Positions 1-7,869 of a DNA stretch of 33,903 nucleotides are shown in pieces. Each line of letters starts with the position of its first letter. The first letter of the stretch is position 1. The DNA is from Rubripirellula sp. (GTDB lineage: Bacteria; Planctomycetota; Planctomycetia; Pirellulales; Pirellulaceae). Where the stretch lies: contig JAQWPZ010000040.1 of NCBI GenBank assembly GCA_029245125.1, positions 1-33,903 on the forward strand, in the 5' to 3' direction. The translations under genes and the position numbers were made by a program. The notes under the pieces are model-generated. The model saw nothing but the letters and a program-made list of their open reading frames with translations. It had not been told where the DNA came from and searched no databases.

Positions 1-1977
1 TCCCAACAGAAATCGGACGGGTACCAGGAGTGCGATGAAGATCGGGAATAGGATGCGAATCAGTTCGTATGGACTCACATTAATGACACAAAGCACAACC
101 AAGCAGATGAACTGGACGAATGTGTAAAGATGGATCGTGCGTGTCGGTACTCGTCGTGTGTAGTGATTGATTGGGTAGAGCGACGAATCCATCAACCAGT
201 AGCCCAGTCGATCAATGAACTGGACACCTCGCAATGAGGCAAAGCCCATGAATAAGAAGATCCCGTAAAGCGCGGCCATCGGGACGTAGTTAAGCAGGTT
301 TAGTACCAGCAACGTGGCCCCGATTAATACGTGAATAGCAATCGCCGTGATTCGGTTTTCGATGACGTGGATGATCTCGTTACTGCCTTGGTTACCCGTG
401 GTTTGCTCCTCGACAATCGCCAGCGAGCGTAGATGGGCTAAGGATCGTACCGTTGCCGCGACCATCCAGGGCCAGCCGAACAGCGAACAGACACCGATCA
501 GTCCACCGACAACTGCGAGATCCAGGTGGTAGGACTCACCTTTGGTCAGCCGATTTCCAGGGCTGTTGACGAGGCGGGTGGTGATGTTTTGCGAGAGGAA
601 AATCAATACAGCCGCGAGTGCCGCAGGACCGATGGCAGCAAATTTGATCCAGTGTGGGACCCCTGCCAGGTCAACGATCCATGATCGTGAGGAATCGCCA
701 GTTGCTAGCTCACCGAATTGCAGTGTGTCCAAGGTGGAGGCGTCCCCAAGCCACCAAGCGACGGCAATCATGCAGCCCAGCGCGATGGAGGGACCGAAAT
801 CGGCTAGAAACTCGCGCATCCACGGCGAGAGATATCGGCTACGGCGAAAGCCAGCTAACGTCATCGCGATGTAGAAAGTTCCGACCGCTAAGACTAGCGC
901 AAGTAGAGCTTTTTCAGCTGATCCCGTATCCGCGCCTTCTTGGAAAGTGGTCACTAGCCCCTGGATGGCTTTGTAGATGAAAATCAAAGACATCAAAGCG
1001 GAGAAGATTTCGTCGGTGAACCTCGTAAAGTACCGCATCAGATTGCTGGCGTTGGTAACCGCCAGCAGGATAGTAAACGCAGCAGTCCAGAGGCCGACCC
1101 AGCCATAGATACCGAGGAAATGGTTCACATAGCCCATATCGAGGGTGAGTCGATACAGGATGATGGTGAAAATCAGTAATGGACCGATACCACCCAGAAT
1201 GATGAGTGGCTGTCCGGCCAAGACTGCATAGATGAGGCCGCAGACCGCCGTTGAAATCAGCATCTCTGAGGGGCCGATTGCTTGGTCGGTAGCCTGCCCC
1301 ATGATTCCGCCGAACGTGACTGCTGGTGCAAGACAGGCGAAGAACATGAACACAATGGATGCCAAGCACTTGGCCCGCAGTCCGTCACGAAAATCACTCA
1401 GGTAGTGCGGTGCCCTGCGACGGATGTCGGCCTTGATGCCGGCGAACGGCCGCCGACCAGTTTTTAGCCCCTCGCTAATCGGTTGCGGCTTGGGAGGTGT
1501 CGCGAGCACACTGCGATTGATGTGCCGCTCGATGGCGTTGAGCACATCTTGTTGTGTCTTTGCATACGTTGCTTCGAAATGAAAGACGTTGTCAGACATC
1601 AGCCTTGCGATCGATGACAACGTATCCAAGTGTTGCGGTGTCTGCTCATTGGAGCCAATGAGCAGAAACACGAATCGGGTGGCAATGCCGTCTGGTGCGC
1701 CCAGATTGACACCATGGCGGAGTCTCACAAATACCATTGCCGGCTGCGAGATTGCTTCGTCATACAGGTGGGGAACGGCGCAGGCATGCCCAATCGCGGT
1801 TGGAACGGATTTCTCTCGCTCGAGAATCCCTTCGATAACCTGATCCTTCAAGTTTTCTTGCAAACGGCCCGTTTGTACTAAGAACTCAACGGAGTCCTGC
1901 ACAATGTCTCGCATATCGCGAGCATCAAGATTGAGTAGGCAACTACCTTCGGCGATAGACTGAAACAGCAACTTCAC
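1..1977 (-). CDS. PTS EIIA domain fused to SLC4/band-3-like bicarbonate (anion) transporter, C-terminus cut by window edge
   Basis: Reading the minus strand from the GTG at 1977 gives 659 residues with no stop before the window edge. Residues 1-155 are a PTS EIIA type-2 (mannitol/Ntr-like) domain with the motif AIGHACAVPH; the phospho-accepting His of the family corresponds to His70. A later HLDTLSSIARL helix also fits the family. From about residue 195 the protein matches the SLC4/HCO3 transporter family: CLASIVFMFFACLAPAVTFG (about 204-223), then GQPLIILGGIGPLL, and near the end VPMAALYGIFLFMGFASLRG and TRTIHLYTFVQ, all typical SLC4 membrane motifs. Probable role: inner-membrane bicarbonate or other anion transport with a cytoplasmic regulatory EIIA domain. 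The frame stays open upstream of 1977, but no ATG is seen and the EIIA domain begins right at the GTG. Only a short C-terminal tail should be missing. Substrate and phospho-regulation are inferred. Confidence 0.88.
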   Translation of the reverse strand, partial: MKLLFQSIAEGSCLLNLDARDMRDIVQDSVEFLVQTGRLQENLKDQVIEGILEREKSVPTAIGHACAVPHLYDEAISQPAMVFVRLRHGVNLGAPDGIATRFVFLLIGSNEQTPQHLDTLSSIARLMSDNVFHFEATYAKTQQDVLNAIERHINRSVLATPPKPQPISEGLKTGRRPFAGIKADIRRRAPHYLSDFRDGLRAKCLASIVFMFFACLAPAVTFGGIMGQATDQAIGPSEMLISTAVCGLIYAVLAGQPLIILGGIGPLLIFTIILYRLTLDMGYVNHFLGIYGWVGLWTAAFTILLAVTNASNLMRYFTRFTDEIFSALMSLIFIYKAIQGLVTTFQEGADTGSAEKALLALVLAVGTFYIAMTLAGFRRSRYLSPWMREFLADFGPSIALGCMIAVAWWLGDASTLDTLQFGELATGDSSRSWIVDLAGVPHWIKFAAIGPAALAAVLIFLSQNITTRLVNSPGNRLTKGESYHLDLAVVGGLIGVCSLFGWPWMVAATVRSLAHLRSLAIVEEQTTGNQGSNEIIHVIENRITAIAIHVLIGATLLVLNLLNYVPMAALYGIFLFMGFASLRGVQFIDRLGYWLMDSSLYPINHYTRRVPTRTIHLYTFVQFICLVVLCVINVSPYELIRILFPIFIALLVPVRFLLG

Positions 1978-2122
1978 GTCGATATCTCGGCGATATGTTC
2001 TTGGCTGAAATTCAATACCCCGCAGGGCAACGAATAAGATCCGGCTTGTCAGATCAAATTTTAGTCGAGAACAGTATTAAATCGACACGGCTTTCGATTG
2101 ACCAGTCTGCTTGCCTCCCCTT

Positions 2123-2156
2123 CCGGTTCTCTAACCAGTCCGGTTCTCCAACCAAT
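2123..2156. repeat. Two tandem 17-bp direct repeats
   Basis: Units at 2123-2139 and 2140-2156 read CCGGTTCTCTAACCAGT and CCGGTTCTCCAACCAAT, differing at three positions. Each carries a small GGTT-4nt-AACC dyad. They lie just downstream of the minus-strand pilin operon and about 150 bp upstream of the EIIA-SLC4 gene, so they could be paired operator sites or weak transcript-end hairpins. The function is unknown. Confidence 0.7.
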
Positions 2157-2177
2157 CCACGGAACTCAACGTCCTAC

Positions 2178-2708
2178 CTAGAGTGAAGCGCTGCGGGTTC
2201 GAGCCTGGTTGGACTCATTGAATTTGGAGGCTTGATCCTGGCGAAATGCTGGATGCTTCGGCGTTTGGCTGTGTTCAGCGTGGAACTTCCGGAGCCGGAT
2301 CAACTCCTCACGTACAGAATTGAAATCATCAGCAATCTCAACCCAGAAATCACCCTCGCGGAATCGCAGAGACATCTCGCTCTCATCGCGGGCGAGGCGT
2401 TGCATTTCGCGTCGCAGTCGAAAGAAGGGGCCGGCGAATCGGTTGGTCAATTTGAGCAGATCGTAGGAAACGATCGGTATCAGCAGTATAAACCCGGGCA
2501 CCCAATAGGTCGATTCGCCGAGGCTCGAGAAGACTGCGTCGTAAAAGCTGCCGGCAGGACTGGAAATCCACTCTCTGAAAATCAGGATTACGAAGAAGTA
2601 CGTCACGCTAGCGGCGCAGTAAAGAGCTGTGCGCTGCAATAGGGACCCCTGCACGTTCTGATCGACAAGCAGTTGTTGTCGCATCAATCCTGGTGCTTGA
2701 TCTCGCAT
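2178..2708 (-). CDS. Two-TM, HAMP-like membrane protein of planctomycete type, coupled to a Flp pilin gene
   Basis: The protein is 176 aa from the ATG at 2708, which has a purine-rich AAGGGGGGCAGG just upstream. Longer starts are possible at ATG 2729, or at TTG 2747, which would overlap the pilin stop by four bases. There are two hydrophobic segments: the first contains AASVTYFFVILIF, the second VPGFILLIPIVSYDLL. After TM2 comes a HAMP-like helix pair with NRFAGPFFRLRREMQRLARD, then a short basic tail. The pattern N-R-x-x-G-P-x-x-R-L-R followed by F-R-x-G-D-F-W occurs in membrane-anchored signalling proteins, but no methyl-accepting, kinase or cyclase domain follows. It probably relays or stabilises something at the inner membrane. 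The tight spacing to the pilin implies co-expression. The precise function is unknown. Confidence 0.75.
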   Translation of the reverse strand: MRDQAPGLMRQQLLVDQNVQGSLLQRTALYCAASVTYFFVILIFREWISSPAGSFYDAVFSSLGESTYWVPGFILLIPIVSYDLLKLTNRFAGPFFRLRREMQRLARDESEMSLRFREGDFWVEIADDFNSVREELIRLRKFHAEHSQTPKHPAFRQDQASKFNESNQARTRSASL

Positions 2709-2743
2709 CCTGCCCCCCTTTTTCAGCATCCGGTTAAGGGACG

Positions 2744-2932
2744 TCAATTGGCAAAAGCACCAACAATTGCATTGGCTGACGTGTTAAAGCTGTCTGCGGT
2801 CGCACCGGCCAGTACCGTGACGGATCCGATGCAGACAGCAATGATCAGAGCTAACATGACGGCGTATTCGACAGCGGTGGTGCCATCTTCTTCTTGGAAA
2901 AAATCAAGCACGGCTCGGAAAAAGATCGACAT
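2744..2932 (-). CDS. Flp/Fap-family type IVb pilin
   Basis: This is a 62-aa protein starting at ATG 2932. It shows the type IVb prepilin pattern: a short leader ending in EEDG, cleavage after Gly, then TTAVEY with Glu at mature position +5 and Tyr at +6, followed by one hydrophobic helix (AVMLALIIAVCIGSVTVL) and a short polar tail. Length and layout are standard for Flp pilins, which are processed by a TadV/CpaA-type prepilin peptidase and assembled by the Tad machinery. No tad/cpa secretion gene lies nearby, so assembly would depend on genes elsewhere. The HAMP-like gene follows at once. The A8 tract at 3084-3077 on the coding strand may form part of an upstream promoter element. Confidence 0.93.
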   Translation of the reverse strand: MSIFFRAVLDFFQEEDGTTAVEYAVMLALIIAVCIGSVTVLAGATADSFNTSANAIVGAFAN

Positions 2933-3234
2933 GGCTGACTCGCGTAGCGTCTCGAATGGGCAAACCTTGTATCAAATGGGGTACAAAACACCCCGACACG
3001 GAAACCCTAACATCCTCGGATGCGTAGACACGCAAGTAGAGATGTTCCGAATATCGAATTCTGGTGCTTGTGGCTCTTTTTTTTGATTATTCCATCTGTA
3101 AGGCGATAAACGACGGAATTCCTCCAACGATTTGTACGACGGTGTTATCCTAGACACGCTCGTCCGTTCTAACTCAGGCCGCCTAGGGATGGGCGACATT
3201 GATAAAGCCCGTCCACTCCCCCCACTGCCGATCC
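2933..3234. other. Divergent intergenic region between the pilin operon (minus) and the ABC-2 permease operon (plus)
   Basis: This stretch of about 300 bp should hold both promoters. It contains a T8 run at 3077-3084 and a TTGTA/TACAA inverted pair near 2967-2986. A weak minus-strand reading frame of 75 codons across it resembles no protein and was not called. A TTG at 3199, in frame with the permease, would extend that gene by 12 residues. Confidence 0.5.
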
Positions 3235-5007
3235 ATGCTCGGACCTATCTTTTCCCGCGAAGCGACGGTAGTCCCAAAACGCCCCCGAACGTATCTGATG
3301 AGGGGGGTTTATCTACTCACTTTGTTCTTACTGTTGTGTACTGGTTACCTCGTGCTTGACGGTTCTCGCTCGCTGGCAACCAGCAGCGACTCGGCGCGGT
3401 TTGGCGGCTGGATGTTCACCGTACTTGCGCCCCTGCAATTGCTTGTGCTTGCCTCTCTGGCGGCGGTGGGTGCCGCCAGCAGTGTGTCTCAGGAGAAAGA
3501 TCGGCGAACTCTGATCCTGTTGTTGTTGACGAGACTGTCAGGTTTTGAAGTGGTCGTGGGGAAGCTTTCGGCGACACTACTGACCCCGATGGCGATGCTT
3601 CTAGGTTCGCTACCCTTATTTCTGACCCTCCCACTGCTCGGTGGTGTTTCTCCGCAACAGGTTCTGGGCGTCTTTGTCGTGACTGCAGCGACGATCTTCC
3701 TGGCAGGAAGTATTGGTACCGTTGTTGGAATGTGGAGGGAGAAAACCTTTCAGGCGATCGCGTTAACTGTGCTGCTCTTGCTGTTGTATGTTGGCTTGGG
3801 AGAAATCATTGCGGAGAGCTTCACTGATCTACCCGAATCAGTCGCATTAGCGATAAGTCCGATACGAGCATTGTTTGCCGCGGCCTCCCCGATGGCCAGC
3901 TTGTCAGGTGAAACCGCCATGGGGGTTGCTTGGTTTGTTGCTGCCGCGACTGGTCTGTCATGTGTTGTTCTGGGTATCGGCGTTCGGATGGTGCGGATTT
4001 GGAATCCGTCGCGAGAAGTGCGGATGAAAATGCCTGAACCGGAGACTTCGGAGGAGCTTCTTAGCGAGGCGACGCCGACTAGTTGGAAAGCGAGAGCACC
4101 GCGGCGTGTCTGGGACAATCCAATCTTGTGGCGCGAGGTGCGAACCTGGGCATATGGCCGAAAGGTAATGCTGATCCGGTTTGGGTTTGTGATGTTCTTT
4201 TGTGCTGTCGCTGGAGTTTTGTATTCTCAGGTCCAAAGCGGTGCTGCGTTCGAGTCAGGCGGACGCATCGGTCGCGCCTTGCCGTCAGCGACTTTGCCAC
4301 TAGCTGCGTTAGGGGTGATTTCCCTGGTGTTGATTAATGCATTGGCCGTGAATTCAGTCACCAATGAACGTGATGGATTGGCTTTGGATCTGCTCTTGGT
4401 AACGGATCTGAGTCCAAGAGAGTTTGTGTTTGGGAAGCTGTTGGGGGTTTTGTATGTCGGCAAAGAAATGATGGTCTTGCCAGTCTTGTTAGTGATCTAT
4501 TTAGCCACCAACGGCGTGATGACGATTGAGAACATGTGCTACGTGATTTTAGGTGCGATCACGCTTTATCTTTTTGTTTCGATGCTGGGAATTCACTCCG
4601 GTTTAAATTACGTAGCTGGTCGGTCAGCGATTTTGGCCAGCCTAGGAACGGTCTTTTTTCTGTGTGTAGGAATTGCCATTTGCATGACCATCATGGTGAG
4701 CTTTCGCGGTGCGTTTCAGCTTCAGCTAGCTCCTTTTTTGGTCATGATTCTGGGAGGTGGAGCGGCACTCTTCGCATCGCTAGGTTGGCGAAATCCATCG
4801 TCCGCAATTTTTATTGCATCCTTCGGATTACCGCTGGTAACGTTTTACGCGATCACCCAATTTTTGTTGCAAACCGATCATCTTTATGTTTTCTTCGCTA
4901 TGTTGGTCGGCTACGTTTTCACCACCGCGGCAATGATGGTGCCTGCGTTAAGTGAATTTGATGTTTCGTTAGAACGGGATCGTGGAGCTGGCGGAGACGA
5001 AGGTTGA
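3235..5007 (+). CDS. ABC-2 type transporter permease, two homologous halves
   Basis: The protein is about 590 aa from ATG 3235. That start gives the N-terminus MLGPIFSREA, which suits this family; a TTG start at 3199 is possible. It is a polytopic membrane protein of about twelve hydrophobic segments. The first half has SSVSQEKDRRTLILLLLTRL; the second half opens with WDNPILWREVRTWAYGRK and has SVTNERDGLALDLLLVTDLS. The repeated pattern N/S-E-R/K-D-x-x-T/A-L-x-L-L-L is the cytoplasmic hallmark of ABC-2 permeases of the gliding/copper-export type, so the gene looks like two fused permease units. No ATPase gene sits upstream on this strand, so the energising subunit must be encoded elsewhere. 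The stop overlaps the next start (TTGA at 5004-5007), implying translational coupling. The substrate is unknown. Confidence 0.88.
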   Translation: MLGPIFSREATVVPKRPRTYLMRGVYLLTLFLLLCTGYLVLDGSRSLATSSDSARFGGWMFTVLAPLQLLVLASLAAVGAASSVSQEKDRRTLILLLLTRLSGFEVVVGKLSATLLTPMAMLLGSLPLFLTLPLLGGVSPQQVLGVFVVTAATIFLAGSIGTVVGMWREKTFQAIALTVLLLLLYVGLGEIIAESFTDLPESVALAISPIRALFAAASPMASLSGETAMGVAWFVAAATGLSCVVLGIGVRMVRIWNPSREVRMKMPEPETSEELLSEATPTSWKARAPRRVWDNPILWREVRTWAYGRKVMLIRFGFVMFFCAVAGVLYSQVQSGAAFESGGRIGRALPSATLPLAALGVISLVLINALAVNSVTNERDGLALDLLLVTDLSPREFVFGKLLGVLYVGKEMMVLPVLLVIYLATNGVMTIENMCYVILGAITLYLFVSMLGIHSGLNYVAGRSAILASLGTVFFLCVGIAICMTIMVSFRGAFQLQLAPFLVMILGGGAALFASLGWRNPSSAIFIASFGLPLVTFYAITQFLLQTDHLYVFFAMLVGYVFTTAAMMVPALSEFDVSLERDRGAGGDEG

Positions 5008-6269
5008 GCTGGATCACGGACGCTTATCCTTGGCTTTGTGCGATGGCGGTGCTGATACTGTTCAGCGCCTTGTTTAGCGGTAGCGAAGCCGCGCTGTTCT
5101 CGCTTGATTCTCGAGGCCGGCGGGGGCTTGAGCGAGCAGGGATTGGGGGCCGTATTGCTGCTCGGCTGCTAGCAGATCCGGAACGGTTGCTGTCAGCGAT
5201 TTTGTTTTGGAATCTGTTAATCAATATGACCTACTTTGCGTTTGCCGCGATCGTTGGCAGTCGCTTGGAACAGAATCAATCAGCGGGCGGCTCCGTGGCT
5301 GTCGCGTTTACGGCGGTGAGCCTGCTAGCCATCATCTTCTTTAGTGAGATGTTGCCAAAGAGCGTTGCCGTTTTAGCACCGCGGCAATTGTCCATTTTAG
5401 TCGGTCCGCCACTTTCGATTGCGGTGCGTTTGGTTAGTCCTGTGTTGCCGCTGGTCTCTGTCACAAATCTAGCGGTGAGTCGCTTGGTTTGGCCTGGTTT
5501 TGAGCCTGAGCCTGAGATTGACCTTAGTGATATCGAACGGGCGATTGAGCTTGGTACGGATGACGCTGCGTTGCTGCAGCGAGAACGCATGGCGCTTCGC
5601 AGTTTGGTTGGGATTGCCGAAATGCGAGTCAGCGAAATTATGCAGCCACGCAGTAAATTGTGGACGTGCAAGGAACCTATCGATCGACATTGGATTTCTG
5701 CGGAAACCTTGCGAGATGGGTATTTGATGATCACCGACGAAACGGGGGAAATGATCGTTCAAGCTATCAACCCTCGGCTACTTCGCCCGAGTCAGTTGGA
5801 TGATCTTGCTGCTGCTTGCGAGCCGGTGATCTATGTTCCTTGGTCTGCGATGGTTTCTCAGGTGCTCGATCGACTCAATGAAGAGGATCGATTGGTTGCG
5901 GTGGTGGTGAATGAATTTGGTGAATCAGTGGGGGCTGTGTCGTTGGATGACATTTTGCGAAATGTATTGGCCCCGGCGGAGGATGTTGAGCGAATTGGAG
6001 AACCTTCACGCACTGAAACACCAGCAGGTGGATTGCGGGTCTTAGGGAGCGATAGCCTCCGCCGCCTCTCAAAACGTCTTGACATTCCGGTTCCCGGCGA
6101 AGGAATCAATACGGTTGCCGGCTACCTTCAACGCCACAACGAACGGTTCCCTCGCGTTGGAGATACAGCGCCGTTGGGTAGCTACATCCTGGCTGTTGTC
6201 GAAGAAGCAGAGGATGTGATTTGGATCGAGATTAAATCAGCTGAATCCTCCGCGGAGGACGCTCTTTGA
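5004..6269 (+). CDS. CNNM/DUF21 membrane protein with CBS pair and CorC/HlyC C-terminal domain
   Basis: The protein is 421 aa from a TTG start inside the previous stop codon (TTGA). Residues 1-180 form the DUF21/CNNM domain, with FSALFSGSEAALFSLD near the N-terminus and EMLPKSVAVL in the third helix region. A CBS-like pair follows (SEIMQPRSKLWTC, later VVVNEFGESVGAVSLDDIL). The last 85 residues match the CorC/HlyC transporter-associated domain, with IPVPGEGINTVAGYL and RVGDTAPLG. This is the full architecture of CorC/YhdP-like Mg2+/Co2+ efflux-related proteins, often mislabelled hemolysin. It likely sits in the inner membrane and may handle divalent cations; direct transport is inferred. Adjacent to a second, shorter DUF21 gene, it may form a heteromer with it. 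Confidence 0.9.
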   Translation: MSWITDAYPWLCAMAVLILFSALFSGSEAALFSLDSRGRRGLERAGIGGRIAARLLADPERLLSAILFWNLLINMTYFAFAAIVGSRLEQNQSAGGSVAVAFTAVSLLAIIFFSEMLPKSVAVLAPRQLSILVGPPLSIAVRLVSPVLPLVSVTNLAVSRLVWPGFEPEPEIDLSDIERAIELGTDDAALLQRERMALRSLVGIAEMRVSEIMQPRSKLWTCKEPIDRHWISAETLRDGYLMITDETGEMIVQAINPRLLRPSQLDDLAAACEPVIYVPWSAMVSQVLDRLNEEDRLVAVVVNEFGESVGAVSLDDILRNVLAPAEDVERIGEPSRTETPAGGLRVLGSDSLRRLSKRLDIPVPGEGINTVAGYLQRHNERFPRVGDTAPLGSYILAVVEEAEDVIWIEIKSAESSAEDAL

Positions 6270-7207
6270 TCACGCCACTGATCTTATTTGCTGTCGGGTT
6301 AATGTTGAGTGCTTTTTTTAGCGGCAGTGAGACCGGCCTCTATCGTATTTCCCGTACTCGTCTCGTCCTCGATGGTCTGGATGGATCTGCCGCTGCACGT
6401 GGATTAGTTTGGCTGCTTAATCATCCAGCGATTTTTGTGGCGACAACATTGGTGGGGAACAACTTCGCAAATTATTTCACCAGTTTCGCGATTGTGTCGT
6501 TGATGGCGATCTGGTTTGGTGCCGGTTCAAGCGCGGAGTTGGTCGGGCCGATGTTGATGACCCCCTTTGTGTTCGTATTTGGAGAATTGTTGCCGAAATA
6601 CTTGTTCTATCATGCTCCGTACCGATTGATCACCGCGACTCGACCGTTGCTTTTAGCGGCGACCGTGATTTTCGCGCCGGTATCGGTGATCCTGGGATTA
6701 TTGGGACGCGGCTTGCAGTTGGTGACAGGTCAAACGCCTTTCCGATTGCGACTTGTGATGGCTCGCGGCGAGTTGGATCAGCTAATGCGGCATGGTCACG
6801 AAGCGGGCATTTTGGCCGCAGGACAACGTTCGCTAGCTCAGAAACTCTTTGAAATCGGCAATCAGTCGGCGATCTCTTTTGGTGTGCCTGCCGATCGGCT
6901 GGCAATGGTTCAAGCTCCGTTGGATTTGGCTCTTGCCCGGAGCCAAACGCGTCGTCGCAATCACGCAATTGCGTTGGTCCAGCGTTCGAAGAGCATCATC
7001 GGGTTCGTCTGGTGTGCAGACCTGTGTAGTGCAGACCAGCAGGTCGAAATGCGGCCCGTCATTCATGGGCACGTTGGAGACCGCCACCTGCAAATATTGT
7101 TGCGTCTTTACGATGCCGGTAGTGAAGTGGCTGTTCTGCTCGATGAGCGAGGAGCTGTGAGTGGCGTGGTCACGCGACGGCAACTGGTTCAGCCACTGAT
7201 AAAATAA
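6266..7207 (+). CDS. Second CNNM/DUF21 protein, short form without CorC/HlyC domain
   Basis: The protein is 313 aa, with a TTG start overlapping the previous stop (TTGA at 6266-6269). The N-terminal DUF21 domain has MLSAFFSGSETGLYRISRTR and the GELLPKYLFYHAP segment, parallel to FSGSEAALFSLD and EMLPKSVAVL in the upstream gene. The region after residue 165 is a degenerate CBS pair ending in AVLLDERGAVSGVVTRRQL. The CorC/HlyC domain present in the neighbour is missing, and the protein ends cleanly at a TAA, so this is a natural short form and not a frameshift. The two proteins probably arose by duplication and may dimerise through their CBS modules, as the family does. Metal specificity cannot be read from the sequence. 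Confidence 0.87.
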   Translation: MITPLILFAVGLMLSAFFSGSETGLYRISRTRLVLDGLDGSAAARGLVWLLNHPAIFVATTLVGNNFANYFTSFAIVSLMAIWFGAGSSAELVGPMLMTPFVFVFGELLPKYLFYHAPYRLITATRPLLLAATVIFAPVSVILGLLGRGLQLVTGQTPFRLRLVMARGELDQLMRHGHEAGILAAGQRSLAQKLFEIGNQSAISFGVPADRLAMVQAPLDLALARSQTRRRNHAIALVQRSKSIIGFVWCADLCSADQQVEMRPVIHGHVGDRHLQILLRLYDAGSEVAVLLDERGAVSGVVTRRQLVQPLIK

Positions 7208-7346
7208 AGAGATGCTGGGAAGGTAAAGAACCGCCAACGAAGCGTGAGGATTCAAGCCCTCGTGGTCCTTGGCTCGATCCCAATCTGGCAACGGCTGATG
7301 GAGATACGCAATCGCCAGGGTGTGGAGGGCGACGAGTCCCAGCTTG

Positions 7347-7658
7347 TTAACTGCCGTTTTTGGAATAGCCTAGGCTCACCATCACGTTCAGCATCTCGTC
7401 ACAGGTAAGGTAACGTCGGTGGTGTGTGACCTTATATCGGTCGATTGCAATCGCCAATTCGCGTCCGGCTTCTGAGAGCCCCGCGTGAGAGCTGCCGAAT
7501 TGTCGACGTTCTTGTCGGCTAGATCCGTCACTCGGGGAGCGACGTCGATCGACGAATCCGGTTGGGGATACAGGTTGCTCGGGTGCTACCTGAGGTGCTG
7601 ACGAGATTGGGGAAGACGGCACGATGACAGGCGTGCCAGAGGTCTGTGGTAACGTCAT
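7347..7658 (-). CDS. Small conserved planctomycete-type protein, function unknown
   Basis: The protein is 103 aa from ATG 7658, with a weak AAGG upstream. The first 55 residues are low-complexity and Pro/Ser/Gln-rich, hence probably disordered. The conserved part starts at ERRQFGSSHAGLSEAGREL and continues with AIDRYKVTHHRRYLTCDEML to the end (SLGYSK). This compact helical C-terminus, with its S-H-x-G-L-S and H-x-R-R-Y-x-T-x-x-E-M motifs, recalls a small-protein family I associate with planctomycetes; I know no function for it. It may be a DNA-binding or adaptor protein. No membrane segment or signal peptide is seen. It lies downstream of the TPR lipoprotein gene on the same strand, about 210 bp apart. 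Confidence 0.75.
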   Translation of the reverse strand: MTLPQTSGTPVIVPSSPISSAPQVAPEQPVSPTGFVDRRRSPSDGSSRQERRQFGSSHAGLSEAGRELAIAIDRYKVTHHRRYLTCDEMLNVMVSLGYSKNGS

Positions 7659-7869
7659 GAATCGGCCCTTGAAGAAAGAAGATGGCTTGCGAGGCGGTTC
7701 CCGTGCAAAATCACCCGGTGAAGTTTACGACACAGAAGCAGCCGCCGCTTACGCTTTTCCGACAAAACGTGGTTGATCGCTCCATGCATGCAGAACTCGG
7801 AATCAGATCGAGTCGTGCGTCAGAATACCCTACCGTCATGATCGATAAGATCGTTATTGCCGGAATCGT

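Noticed and set aside
2972..3199. 75-codon minus-strand frame in the pilin/permease gap
   Set aside because: Composition looks random and it has no clear ribosome binding site or family pattern; the gap is needed for two promoters.
6833..7291. 152-codon minus-strand frame over the end of the second CNNM gene
   Set aside because: It is mostly antisense to a well-supported gene and has no recognisable motif.
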